Shown one piece after another: positions 14,147 to 22,880 of a stretch of 44,770 bases of DNA. Under the pieces are notes generated by a model. That model had not been told where the DNA came from. It did not search any database and worked only from the letters and a program-made list of their open reading frames with translations. Every line of letters starts with the position of its first letter. Within the stretch, counting starts at the first letter, position 1. The translations under genes and the position numbers were made by a program. The stretch comes from an uncultured Psychroflexus sp. (GTDB lineage: Bacteria > Bacteroidota > Bacteroidia > Flavobacteriales > Flavobacteriaceae), in the NCBI GenBank assembly GCA_913062845.1, contig CAJXVZ010000021.1, forward strand, positions 1 to 44,770, given 5' to 3'.

Positions 14147-16552
14147 ATGTATAGATACCTCTCACTAATTTTTGTTTTCTTTTTGTTTTCAGCATCAGCA
14201 CAAGAATGTAACTTGAGCATGTCAGGCTATATCATAGATCTGCATGACAATTCGTTGTTGGAAAACGCATCAATTCGAATTGAGAATACAAATTTATATG
14301 CTGTTTCGGACGAAAAAGGATTTTACAAAATTAGTGGCATTTGTCCGGGTAAATACAAGGTCACCATTTCACATATCAATTGTGAAGACTTAACCAGAAA
14401 TATCAAAATTGAAAGATCAGAAAAGATCACCTTTTCACTGGAACACCACCTGGAAAGTCTGAATGAGGTTTTGATCAAAGGTGAATTGTATAATGTAAAG
14501 GATAAGTCGGCCATTACAGCTCAAATCTCTCACGAGACCATAGACAAGTTCAGTAATGCTACGCTTGGTGATGCCCTGAGTTCTTTACCTGGTATTTCAT
14601 CTTTGAATACAGGTAACGCTATTGTAAAACCGGTTATTCAGGGCTTACACAGCTCCAGAGTTCTGGTGATCAATAACAATGTGCGTATGGAAGACCAGCA
14701 ATGGGGTATTGACCATGCACCAAATATTGATATCAATTCTGCTGCAAATATTACGGTGATCAAAGGTAGTTCTGCTTTAGAATACGGCGGTGATGCCATC
14801 GGTGGTGTTATCATTGCTGAGCATCAGAAGGCACCTTTGAAAGATACCATTATGGGTAAAACCATTCTAACGGGTATGAGTAACGGACGCGGTGGAAATA
14901 TTGCCACAAACCTCATCAAAGCCTACAAAAGCGGATTTTACCTTAAAGGTCAGGGTAGTTTTAAAAGAACCGGAGATTTTGAAGCTCCGGATTACGTTTT
15001 ATCCAATACCGGAGTTCAGGAACAAAACCTGGCATTTGAAATTGGATTGAACAAGATCAAATATGGATTCAATGTACATTATTCTCTTTTCGATACGGAA
15101 ATTGGTATTCTGAGAGCTTCTCACATCGGAAACGTAAGAGATCTGGCAAATTCTATAAACAGTTTGGAGCCCTCTTTTGTCTCAGATTTTACTTACGACA
15201 TTAATCCGCCTAAACAGGATGTAAGACATCAAATCCTAAAAGTTAATGGCTTCCGAAAACTGAAAGATTTTGGTAAAATAGATTTACAGTATGCTTATCA
15301 AAACAACCGTCGGAAGGAGTTTGATGTAAGAAGAGGGGGCAGATCAGGCAGAGCTGCTTTGGATATGGAATTGCAAACCCATAATGTATTGGCAAAACTC
15401 AAATACGACAAGGCTGAAAATTTTGAATCTAAGTTTGGTGTAGAACTGACCTATCAAAACAATTTCCCAAACCCGGAAACCGGAGTAAGACGGCTAATAC
15501 CGGATTATGACATGTTCAAAATAGGAAGTTTTTGGACAGGGAATTATCAGTTGAATGAAAACTGGTTTGCCAATGCCGGAATTAGGTATGACTTTACTTA
15601 TGTAGATGCACAAAAGTTTTACCAACAAAGCAGATGGGATGACCTGGGTTATCAGGATGAATTTGAAGACATCATTGTTGAAGATCTGGGAACGCAACTG
15701 CTTACAAATCCTACTTTCAATTTTAACAATGTTTCAGCCAATCTGGGCTTACAATACAGTAAAAATGATTGGGTTTGGAATACCAATCTGGGTACAGCAT
15801 CCAGAGCACCAAATCCCTCAGAATTGTTCAGTGATGGTCTTCATCACAGTATTGCAGCCATAGAATTAGGAGATCTGAGAATTGAAAGTGAGCAGTCGTA
15901 TAAGCTTTCAACTCAACTAAAAAAGACCTTTACAAAATGGCAATTTGATTTGTCCTTGTACTACAATTACATCAATAATTATATTTTATTAGAACCTTCA
16001 GGGTTTGAACAGACCATCAGAGGCGCTTTTCCCGTATTTGAGTACAAACAAACCAACGCCTTATTGACAGGTTTTGATTTTGCACTCGGATACGACTTCA
16101 ATAAAAACCTGAACTACAGCACTAATTTCTCTTATGTCTACGGACAGGATTTGACCAGAGAAAGACCGTTGATCAACATGCCACCGGCGAATTGGTTTAA
16201 TCGTGTGAGCTATAGATTTAATAAGTTTAATGATCTGAAGTTGGATTTAAGTAGTCAGTTAGTATTTGAACAGACCAGATTTCCTGATGACAATTTCAGT
16301 ACGCCAATTTTAAATCCTGATACAGGTAATTTTGATAATATTCTGATTGATATAAGTCAGCCGCCACAAGCATATCACTTATTGAATTTCAGAGCAGAAA
16401 TGCCTTTAAAATTAAATTTTGCGGAAGCGCAGATCGCCCTGAACATCACTAATTTATTAGACACCAGTTATAGAAGTTATCTGAACCGACAACGCTTCTA
16501 TGCAGACGAATTAGGACGAAACATCATGTTACAATTGAAATTAAACTATTAA
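14147..16552 (+). CDS. TonB-dependent outer-membrane receptor
   Basis: 801 aa. Signal peptide at 1-18 (ending in SASA), a CarboxypepD_reg-like beta domain at about 25-105 (ISGYIIDLHDNSLLENASI-type start, YKISGICPGKYKVTI), then the plug domain at about 120-230 (LGDALSSLPGISSLNTG, VIKGSSALEYGGDAIGGV) and a beta-barrel to the terminal aromatic residue (LQLKLNY). It imports a ligand across the outer membrane using TonB energy. The plug segment MEDQQWGIDHAPNID is typical of a receptor subgroup near metal-uptake genes, and the flanking His/Cys-rich protein supports a metal substrate such as zinc or copper; this is inference. Confidence 0.92.
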   Translation: MYRYLSLIFVFFLFSASAQECNLSMSGYIIDLHDNSLLENASIRIENTNLYAVSDEKGFYKISGICPGKYKVTISHINCEDLTRNIKIERSEKITFSLEHHLESLNEVLIKGELYNVKDKSAITAQISHETIDKFSNATLGDALSSLPGISSLNTGNAIVKPVIQGLHSSRVLVINNNVRMEDQQWGIDHAPNIDINSAANITVIKGSSALEYGGDAIGGVIIAEHQKAPLKDTIMGKTILTGMSNGRGGNIATNLIKAYKSGFYLKGQGSFKRTGDFEAPDYVLSNTGVQEQNLAFEIGLNKIKYGFNVHYSLFDTEIGILRASHIGNVRDLANSINSLEPSFVSDFTYDINPPKQDVRHQILKVNGFRKLKDFGKIDLQYAYQNNRRKEFDVRRGGRSGRAALDMELQTHNVLAKLKYDKAENFESKFGVELTYQNNFPNPETGVRRLIPDYDMFKIGSFWTGNYQLNENWFANAGIRYDFTYVDAQKFYQQSRWDDLGYQDEFEDIIVEDLGTQLLTNPTFNFNNVSANLGLQYSKNDWVWNTNLGTASRAPNPSELFSDGLHHSIAAIELGDLRIESEQSYKLSTQLKKTFTKWQFDLSLYYNYINNYILLEPSGFEQTIRGAFPVFEYKQTNALLTGFDFALGYDFNKNLNYSTNFSYVYGQDLTRERPLINMPPANWFNRVSYRFNKFNDLKLDLSSQLVFEQTRFPDDNFSTPILNPDTGNFDNILIDISQPPQAYHLLNFRAEMPLKLNFAEAQIALNITNLLDTSYRSYLNRQRFYADELGRNIMLQLKLNY

Positions 16553-16619
16553 TAACCCAAAAAAGATAAACCAAATATATACTCGAGTCCAGTATAAGAG
16601 AACAATAATCATAAAACAC

Positions 16620-16795
16620 TTAACCAGAAACCAGAAACCAGAAAAAAGAAACCAGAAAAAAGAAACAAGAAACAAGAAACAAGAAACCAGATGTCACCCT
16701 GAGCGCAGTCGAAGGGAACAAGAACCAAGATGTCACCCTGCGATGTACTGAGCTTGTCGAAGTGAGCGCAGTCGAAGGGAACAAGAAACTTTAAA
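16620..16795. repeat. Dispersed GAAAC and GCAGTCGAAGGG repeats
   Basis: The spacer between the receptor and the lipoprotein gene holds runs of AACCAGAAACCAG and AACAAGAAAC. It also has two clear copies of the element GATGTCACCCTG followed by GAGCGCAGTCGAAGGGAACAAG (about 16690-16720 and 16730-16782). These match the degenerate copies at 12424-12860 and are the best-preserved ones in the window. Confidence 0.75.
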
Positions 16796-16818
16796 CTTTA
16801 AACTAAACAAGTAAAACC

Positions 16819-17406
16819 ATGAAAACAAGTAAAATGATGAATTCAATGAAAACAATTAAGATGATGGCTTTTTTAGCCGTATTTGCATTAGCTTTTACAA
16901 GCTGTGATGACGACGATGATGCTCCTGCTCCAATCAATGAGGAAGAGGTGATCACAACCATGAATGTGATGCTTAGTGATGGTACAACCACCAAAATGTT
17001 AACAGTCACAGACGATGATGGCGATGGACCAAATGCTCCTGTTATCAGTGCAGACGACCTTGATGCCAACACCACTTATCAGGGAACTATTCAGTTTTTA
17101 AATGAGCTGGAAACACCAGTGGAAGACAAAACAGCAGAAATCGCTGAAGAAGATCTTGATCACCAGGTATTTTATGTGCCTTCTTCAGGTTTAAGTGCTA
17201 CAATTACCTACAACGATCAGGATGCGAATGGTAATCCTGTAGGATTAGACTTTACCTTGACTACCGGAGATGCAAGCACAGGTCAACTTACTGTTATCCT
17301 TCTACATGAAGGCGATAAAGATGCAGCAGGTGTAAGTGACGGTGACCCAACGAATGCAGGTGGAGAAACGGATATCGAAGCTACATTCGACATCAGTATT
17401 TTGTAA
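16819..17406 (+). CDS. Lipoprotein paired with the TonB-dependent receptor
   Basis: 195 aa. A signal peptide ends in the lipobox LAFTSC, followed by a run of Asp (DDDDD) that is common in outer-membrane lipoproteins of this group. The rest is a small beta-rich domain with repeated acidic motifs (VTDDDGDGPNAP, GEITD-type loops) that could bind calcium or another cation. Relatives are often annotated as type 1 periplasmic-binding-fold proteins, though I see no direct support for that fold. The start could also be the Met at 16846, which gives a shorter signal peptide. It follows the receptor gene across a repeat-rich 266-nt spacer and probably helps capture the same ligand. Confidence 0.8.
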   Translation: MKTSKMMNSMKTIKMMAFLAVFALAFTSCDDDDDAPAPINEEEVITTMNVMLSDGTTTKMLTVTDDDGDGPNAPVISADDLDANTTYQGTIQFLNELETPVEDKTAEIAEEDLDHQVFYVPSSGLSATITYNDQDANGNPVGLDFTLTTGDASTGQLTVILLHEGDKDAAGVSDGDPTNAGGETDIEATFDISIL

Positions 17407-17430
17407 ACCATTAATCCGATTAGCCTGAAA

Positions 17431-17459
17431 AACCTCTGAATACGTTCAGGGGTTTTTTA
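17431..17459 (+). terminator. Intrinsic terminator after the receptor/lipoprotein set
   Basis: AACCTCTGAA (17431-17440), a TACG loop and TTCAGGGGTT (17445-17454) form a 10-bp stem with one G-U pair, followed by a T-run. Confidence 0.85.
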
Positions 17460-17559
17460 TTTTGAAAAAGTCAGAAGTAAGATCAAGACAAGCTGACATT
17501 TCCTAATGAACATAAAGTTAAAAAATACCAAACAAAATCCACCTCGTCTTAAAGCCTTT

Positions 17560-17567
17560 TATATTTG
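17560..17567 (+). promoter_or_regulatory. -7 promoter box of the deacetylase/symporter operon
   Basis: TATATTTG fits the TAnnTTTG consensus, 16 nt before the ATG of the deacetylase gene. No good TTG box is seen upstream. Confidence 0.45.
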
Positions 17568-17583
17568 ATTCAAAAAATAACGC

Positions 17584-20073
17584 ATGTTAAGATACATTCT
17601 GCTTGCTACATGCTGTTGCAATCTGTTTTTTGGATTTGCACAGTCACCTTTAAAACCTGATGCAAACGAGATTTACAGGGATATTGAAGCGCTGAATTTT
17701 CTGGGTACTGCCATGTATATTGCTGCTCATCCGGATGATGAAAACACCAGGCTTATCTCCTATCTATCGAATCACTATCACGCCCAAACCTATTACCTGT
17801 CCTTAACCCGTGGCGATGGTGGTCAGAACCTGCTGGGCTCTGATTTGAAGGAAGCTTTAGGTATCATCAGAACTCAGGAATTGCTAAAAGCCCGAAGCAT
17901 AGATGGCGGAAACCAGCGTTTTACAAGGGCTGTAGATTTTGGGTATTCCAAATCACCCGAAGAAACCTTAAATATCTGGAACAAGGACAGCATTTTACAC
18001 GATGTCATCTGGCAGATCAGGCAATTAAAACCAGATGTCATCATCAACCGTTTTGATCATAGAACTTCAGGCACAACCCACGGTCACCATACCACTTCTG
18101 CCCTGTTAAGCGTTGAGGCCTTTGACAAAACAGCTGATGAAAATATATTTCCCGGAGATCTAAAGCATACAACAACCTGGCAACCCCAGCGTATTTTTTT
18201 CAATACTTCCTGGTGGTTTTACGGCAGTCAGGAGAAATTTGAAAAAGCAGACAAGTCTAAAATGCTGAGTATGGACATAGGTTCTTATTATGCAGACTTA
18301 GGACTCTCCAATACAGAAATCGCCTCTCTGAGTCGAAGCCAGCATAAATCACAGGCCTTTGGCAATACGCCCAGACGTGGTGAACAGATGGAATACCTGG
18401 AGCTAATAAAAGGTGATATGCCCAAGTCCAATAACCTTTTTGAAGGCATTGATACAAGCTGGAACCGTGTTAAAGGTGGCGCTGCTATCCAGGATATCAT
18501 AAATGATGTTTTAGATAATTTCAATCACCTTAAACCTTATGAAAGTGTTCCAAAACTCGTTCAGGCATACAAAAGCATCGAAAAACTTGAAGATGACTTT
18601 TGGCGGGAATTAAAGACCAAACAAATCAAAAACATCATCAAATCCTGTTTGGGAATTTATACAGAAAGTATTGCCAAACAATCTTATGCTAACCCTGGTC
18701 AAGTGATAGGTCTGGATATTGAAGTCATTAACAGAAGTCCGGAAAAAGTCAGTTTAAAATCTGTTTTGCTTCCAAATGGAAAAAATTTGATTGAAAAACC
18801 TATAGAGCTTAATAATAATCAGGTGGAGTATTTTGAAGCGGATATACAGTCTGCTTCAGATTATACGAATCCTTACTGGTTAAACAAATTACCCAAAAAA
18901 GGCCTTTACCGTGTCAATAAAAAAGAGTGGATTGGCTTACCCGAAACCCCAAGACCTTTAAAGATAACATACGTTTTAGTTATTGAAAATACGCCAATAG
19001 AATTTGAATCTGAAGTCATTTACAAATACAACGACAGAATAGATGGTGAGGTCTATCAGAATTTCGAGATCTTGCCTGAAGTTTCTTTGAGCGTTGATGA
19101 TGTCTACATCTTCAAAAATGCTCAGACCAAAAATATTGATATCAAAGTAAAGTCTTTTTCAGACGATTTCAAAGGTGAACTCAGCCTGAATTTACCCAAG
19201 AACTGGCAATTTACACCTTCCTCCTATTCCGTAGAATTTGATGAAAAAGGCGAAGAATCAAGCTTTACTTTTGAGATTACACCACCGGATATAACCGAAA
19301 ACATAAAAGTTGAACCTTTCATTTCGTCCGGTTCAAAAATCTACAATGAAGAAATCAAGCAACTGGATTACGAGCACATCCCGCTTCAGACCTATCTGAA
19401 GCAAAGCGTTTCAAATCTGGTTAATATCAATATTAGGTCCTCTGCTAAAAACATCGGCTACATCAAAGGTGCAGGAGATAAAATTCCTGAAAACCTTGAA
19501 AGTTTGGGGCTCAAGGTTAGTAACATCAACATTGAACAGGTCATGAATGCGTCAGAATTAGCAGATTACGATGCCATCATACTTGGCATAAGGGCCTTCA
19601 ACACAGAAGGAGCTTTAAAAACTAAAAACGCCATTTTATTTGAATACGTTAAAAATGGAGGAACACTCATAAGTCAATACAATACAACCTACAGCTTACT
19701 CACTGATGATGTTTCGCCTTTATCGCTTGAACTGTCCAGAAACCGGGTGACAGACGAAAATGCCGAAATGAAATTCGTGAATCCTGACCACAAAGTCCTG
19801 AACTTTCCCAACAAAATTACCGAAAATGATTTTGAAGGCTGGATACAGGAACGTGGATTGTATTTCCCTGATAAATGGAGTGACGAATTTCAACCTGTAT
19901 TCAGTATAAAAGATTATGATGATGGCCCCTATGAAGGCAGCTTATTAGTTGCCCCTTACGGTCAAGGCTATTATATTTACACGGGTTTAAGTTTTTTCCG
20001 TCAATTACCTGCCGGAGTTCCCGGAGCATTCAGACTTTTAGCTAATATGATATCAATCAACACCAATGAATAA
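17584..20073 (+). CDS. Secreted PIG-L family deacetylase with C-terminal amidotransferase-like domain
   Basis: 829 aa. A signal peptide (1-19, ending FGFA) exports it to the periplasm or surface. The PIG-L/LmbE domain has the zinc motif AHPDDE (48-53) and the second metal part HGHH (166-169); such enzymes remove acetyl groups from N-acetylglucosamine-like substrates. The middle (about 360-590) is beta-sandwich-like. The C-terminal 200 residues (YDAIILGIRAFNTEGAL, EYVKNGGTLISQYNT, GQGYYIYTGLSFFRQLPAG) resemble a ThuA/glutamine-amidotransferase-like fold. It overlaps a 35-aa membrane protein gene by 8 nt, and then come a symporter and an oxidoreductase. The operon suggests deacetylation of an extracellular amino sugar before uptake; the substrate is inferred. 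Confidence 0.9.
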   Translation: MLRYILLATCCCNLFFGFAQSPLKPDANEIYRDIEALNFLGTAMYIAAHPDDENTRLISYLSNHYHAQTYYLSLTRGDGGQNLLGSDLKEALGIIRTQELLKARSIDGGNQRFTRAVDFGYSKSPEETLNIWNKDSILHDVIWQIRQLKPDVIINRFDHRTSGTTHGHHTTSALLSVEAFDKTADENIFPGDLKHTTTWQPQRIFFNTSWWFYGSQEKFEKADKSKMLSMDIGSYYADLGLSNTEIASLSRSQHKSQAFGNTPRRGEQMEYLELIKGDMPKSNNLFEGIDTSWNRVKGGAAIQDIINDVLDNFNHLKPYESVPKLVQAYKSIEKLEDDFWRELKTKQIKNIIKSCLGIYTESIAKQSYANPGQVIGLDIEVINRSPEKVSLKSVLLPNGKNLIEKPIELNNNQVEYFEADIQSASDYTNPYWLNKLPKKGLYRVNKKEWIGLPETPRPLKITYVLVIENTPIEFESEVIYKYNDRIDGEVYQNFEILPEVSLSVDDVYIFKNAQTKNIDIKVKSFSDDFKGELSLNLPKNWQFTPSSYSVEFDEKGEESSFTFEITPPDITENIKVEPFISSGSKIYNEEIKQLDYEHIPLQTYLKQSVSNLVNINIRSSAKNIGYIKGAGDKIPENLESLGLKVSNINIEQVMNASELADYDAIILGIRAFNTEGALKTKNAILFEYVKNGGTLISQYNTTYSLLTDDVSPLSLELSRNRVTDENAEMKFVNPDHKVLNFPNKITENDFEGWIQERGLYFPDKWSDEFQPVFSIKDYDDGPYEGSLLVAPYGQGYYIYTGLSFFRQLPAGVPGAFRLLANMISINTNE

Positions 20074-20173
20074 CAAGCCTGAAAAATATATATGGAAAAA
20101 AGAATATAGTATTCTGCTTTTCATCAATGTTATCTATATCGTTCTAATGTATTTACTTATGCAAAACTTTTAA
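20066..20173 (+). CDS. 35-aa single-span membrane protein coupled to the symporter
   Basis: A short reading frame overlaps the deacetylase stop by 8 nt and ends 3 nt before the symporter ATG, so all three are translationally coupled. It begins with a charged segment (MNNKPEKYIWKKEYS), then a single hydrophobic helix (ILLFINVIYIVLMYLLM) and ends QNF. The tight overlap on both sides and the clear soluble-then-membrane layout argue for a real gene. By analogy with small subunits found with some sodium/solute symporters, such as YhdT with PanF, it may be an accessory subunit. This is inference. Confidence 0.7.
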   Translation: MNNKPEKYIWKKEYSILLFINVIYIVLMYLLMQNF

Positions 20174-20176
20174 ATT

Positions 20177-21862
20177 ATGCATTGGATAGACGTATTGATA
20201 ATGGTGGCCAGTATTGCGTTTATCGTGATCTACGGAGCATATAAAACTAAAAAGAACAAAACGGTAAACGACTATATCAAAAGTGGCAACGATGCCCGTT
20301 GGTGGACAGTTGGCCTTTCTGTTATGGCTACTCAGGCCAGCGCGATTACTTTCCTGTCCACGCCTGGAAAGGCCTTTCAGGATGGGATGGGTTTTGTACA
20401 ATTTTACTTTGGTTTGCCCATTGCCATGGTTATTATCTGTATGGTGTTTATACCAATCTATCATCGGCTAAAGGTGTACACGGCATACGAATATCTTGAA
20501 AGCCGCTTCGATAAAAAAACAAGAATGCTCACAGCACTTTTATTTTTAGTACAACGTGGGTTGTCGGCCGGAATTACCATTTTTGCACCATCCATCATTT
20601 TGTCGGCCGTTTTAGGCTGGGATTTATTTACACTGAACATTATTATTGGAACGCTGGTTATCATTTACACTGTTCTTGGCGGCACCAGAGCTGTGAGTGT
20701 CACCCAAAAGCAACAGATGGGAGTGATATTTTCAGGGATGATCATCGCCTTTTTTGTGATCCTGAATTACTTACCGGAAAATATCAATTTTAGCAATGCA
20801 CTTGATATTGCCGCGTCCAGCGGAAAAATGGAAATCCTGAACTTCGATTTTAATTTTGAAGACCGGTACACGGTTTGGACGGGCATTATTGGTGGTGGAT
20901 TCCTGGCACTTTCCTATTTTGGAACCGATCAAAGTCAGGTGCAACGCTATCTCAGTGCAAGCTCCGTCAAACAAAGCCAGATTGGAATGTTGTTCAACGG
21001 CTTATTGAAGGTACCAATGCAGTTTTTTATATTGCTGGTAGGTATCATGGTCTTTGTGTTCTACCAATTCAATTCCTCGCCACTGAATTTTAATCCGGCA
21101 GCTGTTGAAGCAGTTGAAAACAGTGATAAGAGCCCTGATTTCAGGCTGTTACAGAATGAACTTGATCAAACTTTTATTGCAAAAAAAGAGCACATAGCGC
21201 AAATGGATGTTGAAGGTATTTCAACAGTGAAGTACGAATCTTTAAAAGCTGAACTTGCCTTATTGAATCAAAAGGAAAAGGAGATCAGAGCCTCGGCCAG
21301 AACTTTGATATCTGAGGTAGATGAAAACGTTGAAACCAATGACACAGATTACGTATTTATCCATTTCATCCTCAACAATTTACCCAGAGGTCTGATTGGC
21401 TTATTATTGGCAGCTATTCTTTCTGCGGCCATGTCATCAACAGCATCCGAACTTAATGCCCTGGCTTCTACAACAGCTATTGATATTTACAAACGAAATG
21501 TAAAAGCTGAAAAAACAGATCTGCACTTTTTGAACAGCTCTAAACTTTTTACCTTAGGCTGGGGAATTATAGCAATTATTGTAGCCTGTCTTGCACCACT
21601 CTTCGAAAATCTGATTGAACTGGTCAATATTATTGGCTCTATATTTTATGGCAACGTACTGGGCATATTTTTACTGGCGTTTTTCGTAAAATTTGTCAAG
21701 TCTAATGCTACATTTCTCGCAGCTGTCATCACTCAAACCATTATTGTTCTGATGTATTTTGGACTTGAAGATTTTCCATATTTATGGCTGAATTTAGTCG
21801 GTTGTGGTCTTGTTATATTACTGAGTATCATATTTGAAACACTTAAAACGATTAAAAAATGA
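20177..21862 (+). CDS. Sodium:solute symporter (SSS family)
   Basis: 561 aa inner-membrane protein with about 13 spans. Family signs include the early NDARWWTVGLSVMATQASAITFLSTPG segment and a later sodium-site region (LAAILSAAMSSTASELNALAST). A soluble, charged insert of about 80 residues (about 311-390, rich in Lys/Glu, coiled-coil-like) splits two spans, as in a subset of Bacteroidetes SSS proteins. It probably imports a sugar, sialic-acid-like compound or organic acid with Na+. It is sandwiched between the 35-aa gene (3-nt gap) and the oxidoreductase (ATGA overlap). Confidence 0.93.
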   Translation: MHWIDVLIMVASIAFIVIYGAYKTKKNKTVNDYIKSGNDARWWTVGLSVMATQASAITFLSTPGKAFQDGMGFVQFYFGLPIAMVIICMVFIPIYHRLKVYTAYEYLESRFDKKTRMLTALLFLVQRGLSAGITIFAPSIILSAVLGWDLFTLNIIIGTLVIIYTVLGGTRAVSVTQKQQMGVIFSGMIIAFFVILNYLPENINFSNALDIAASSGKMEILNFDFNFEDRYTVWTGIIGGGFLALSYFGTDQSQVQRYLSASSVKQSQIGMLFNGLLKVPMQFFILLVGIMVFVFYQFNSSPLNFNPAAVEAVENSDKSPDFRLLQNELDQTFIAKKEHIAQMDVEGISTVKYESLKAELALLNQKEKEIRASARTLISEVDENVETNDTDYVFIHFILNNLPRGLIGLLLAAILSAAMSSTASELNALASTTAIDIYKRNVKAEKTDLHFLNSSKLFTLGWGIIAIIVACLAPLFENLIELVNIIGSIFYGNVLGIFLLAFFVKFVKSNATFLAAVITQTIIVLMYFGLEDFPYLWLNLVGCGLVILLSIIFETLKTIKK

Positions 21863-22830
21863 AGACAAAATGGGGCATAATTGGCTTAGGAAAAATTGCA
21901 CACATATTTGCTAACGATCTCAAGCATGTTGAAGGCGCGGAACTTTATGCCGTAGCTTCCAGAACACAGGATAAAGCCAACGAATTCGCAGAAATTCATA
22001 GTGCAAAAAATGCTTATGGCAATTATACTGAGCTTTTAAAAAATCCCGAAGTTGATATGGTCTATATCGCCACACCACATGTATTTCATTACGATAATGC
22101 CATTGAAGCTCTACAACATAAAAAAGCTGTATTGTGTGAGAAGCCACTGGCCATGAATGCTGAACAGGTTAAAGTAATGCAGGATCTGGCCAGACAAAAC
22201 AAGGTATTCTTTATGGAGGCACTGTGGACCGATTTTATGCCAGCACTTCAGTTTTTGAAGGATATAAAAAAGAACAACACATATGGCAAAATCAAAAATC
22301 TTAAAGCTGAATTTTGTTTTGAGCCGGAATTCAATCCAAACAGTAGACTATTCAACAAAAATTTAGGTGGTGGTGCTTTACTGGATATTGGGATTTATCC
22401 GGTGTATTTAGCCCTGAGACTCATAGGAACACCCGATAATATTGAAGCTCATGCTCAGTTCAATCAAACGGATGTGGATGTAGAAACCAATATTAAATTT
22501 TTATATAATGACGGAAGGTCAGCAGATTTGTTTTGTAGCTTAAAAAAGACCACGAAAAGCGAGGCTGTAATTGGGTTTGAAAAGGCAGAAATTACAATCC
22601 ACGAACGTTTTCATGAATCTGACAAATTAAGCATTAAAACAGAAAATGATGTTGAACAAGAAAACTTCAATCACCAATATCGAGGCTATAATTTTGAAAT
22701 AGAACATGTTCAGGAATGTTTACAAAAAGGCTTGACAGAAAGTCCTTTTATGGATTTCGAATTTTCAAGAACACTAATGATGACCTTAGACAAAATAAGG
22801 GAAATTATTGGATTGCATTACGAAAAATAA
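21859..22830 (+). CDS. Gfo/Idh/MocA family oxidoreductase
   Basis: 323 aa. The Rossmann nucleotide-binding motif is GIIGLGKIAHIF (6-17), the family EKP motif is at 94-96 (CEKPLAMN), and the catalytic Asp176...Tyr180 set lies in GGGALLDIGIYPVYLA. Such enzymes oxidise or reduce sugars, inositols and their derivatives with NAD(P). The start overlaps the symporter stop (ATGA), so uptake and first oxidation of the same substrate are probably coupled. It is the last gene of the operon and is followed by a two-sided terminator. Confidence 0.93.
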   Translation: MKTKWGIIGLGKIAHIFANDLKHVEGAELYAVASRTQDKANEFAEIHSAKNAYGNYTELLKNPEVDMVYIATPHVFHYDNAIEALQHKKAVLCEKPLAMNAEQVKVMQDLARQNKVFFMEALWTDFMPALQFLKDIKKNNTYGKIKNLKAEFCFEPEFNPNSRLFNKNLGGGALLDIGIYPVYLALRLIGTPDNIEAHAQFNQTDVDVETNIKFLYNDGRSADLFCSLKKTTKSEAVIGFEKAEITIHERFHESDKLSIKTENDVEQENFNHQYRGYNFEIEHVQECLQKGLTESPFMDFEFSRTLMMTLDKIREIIGLHYEK

Positions 22831-22856
22831 AAAACCCCGTTTTAAAAACAGGGCCT
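22831..22856. terminator. Shared terminator between the oxidoreductase and mdh
   Basis: CCC-GTTTT and AAAAC-GGG arms (22835-22853) form a stem with one mismatch. On the minus strand it is followed by TTTTTTATTTTT, so it is strong for mdh. It may also serve the converging oxidoreductase operon. Confidence 0.75.
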
Positions 22857-22880
22857 TTCAATGTATTATTTTAAATTGAT

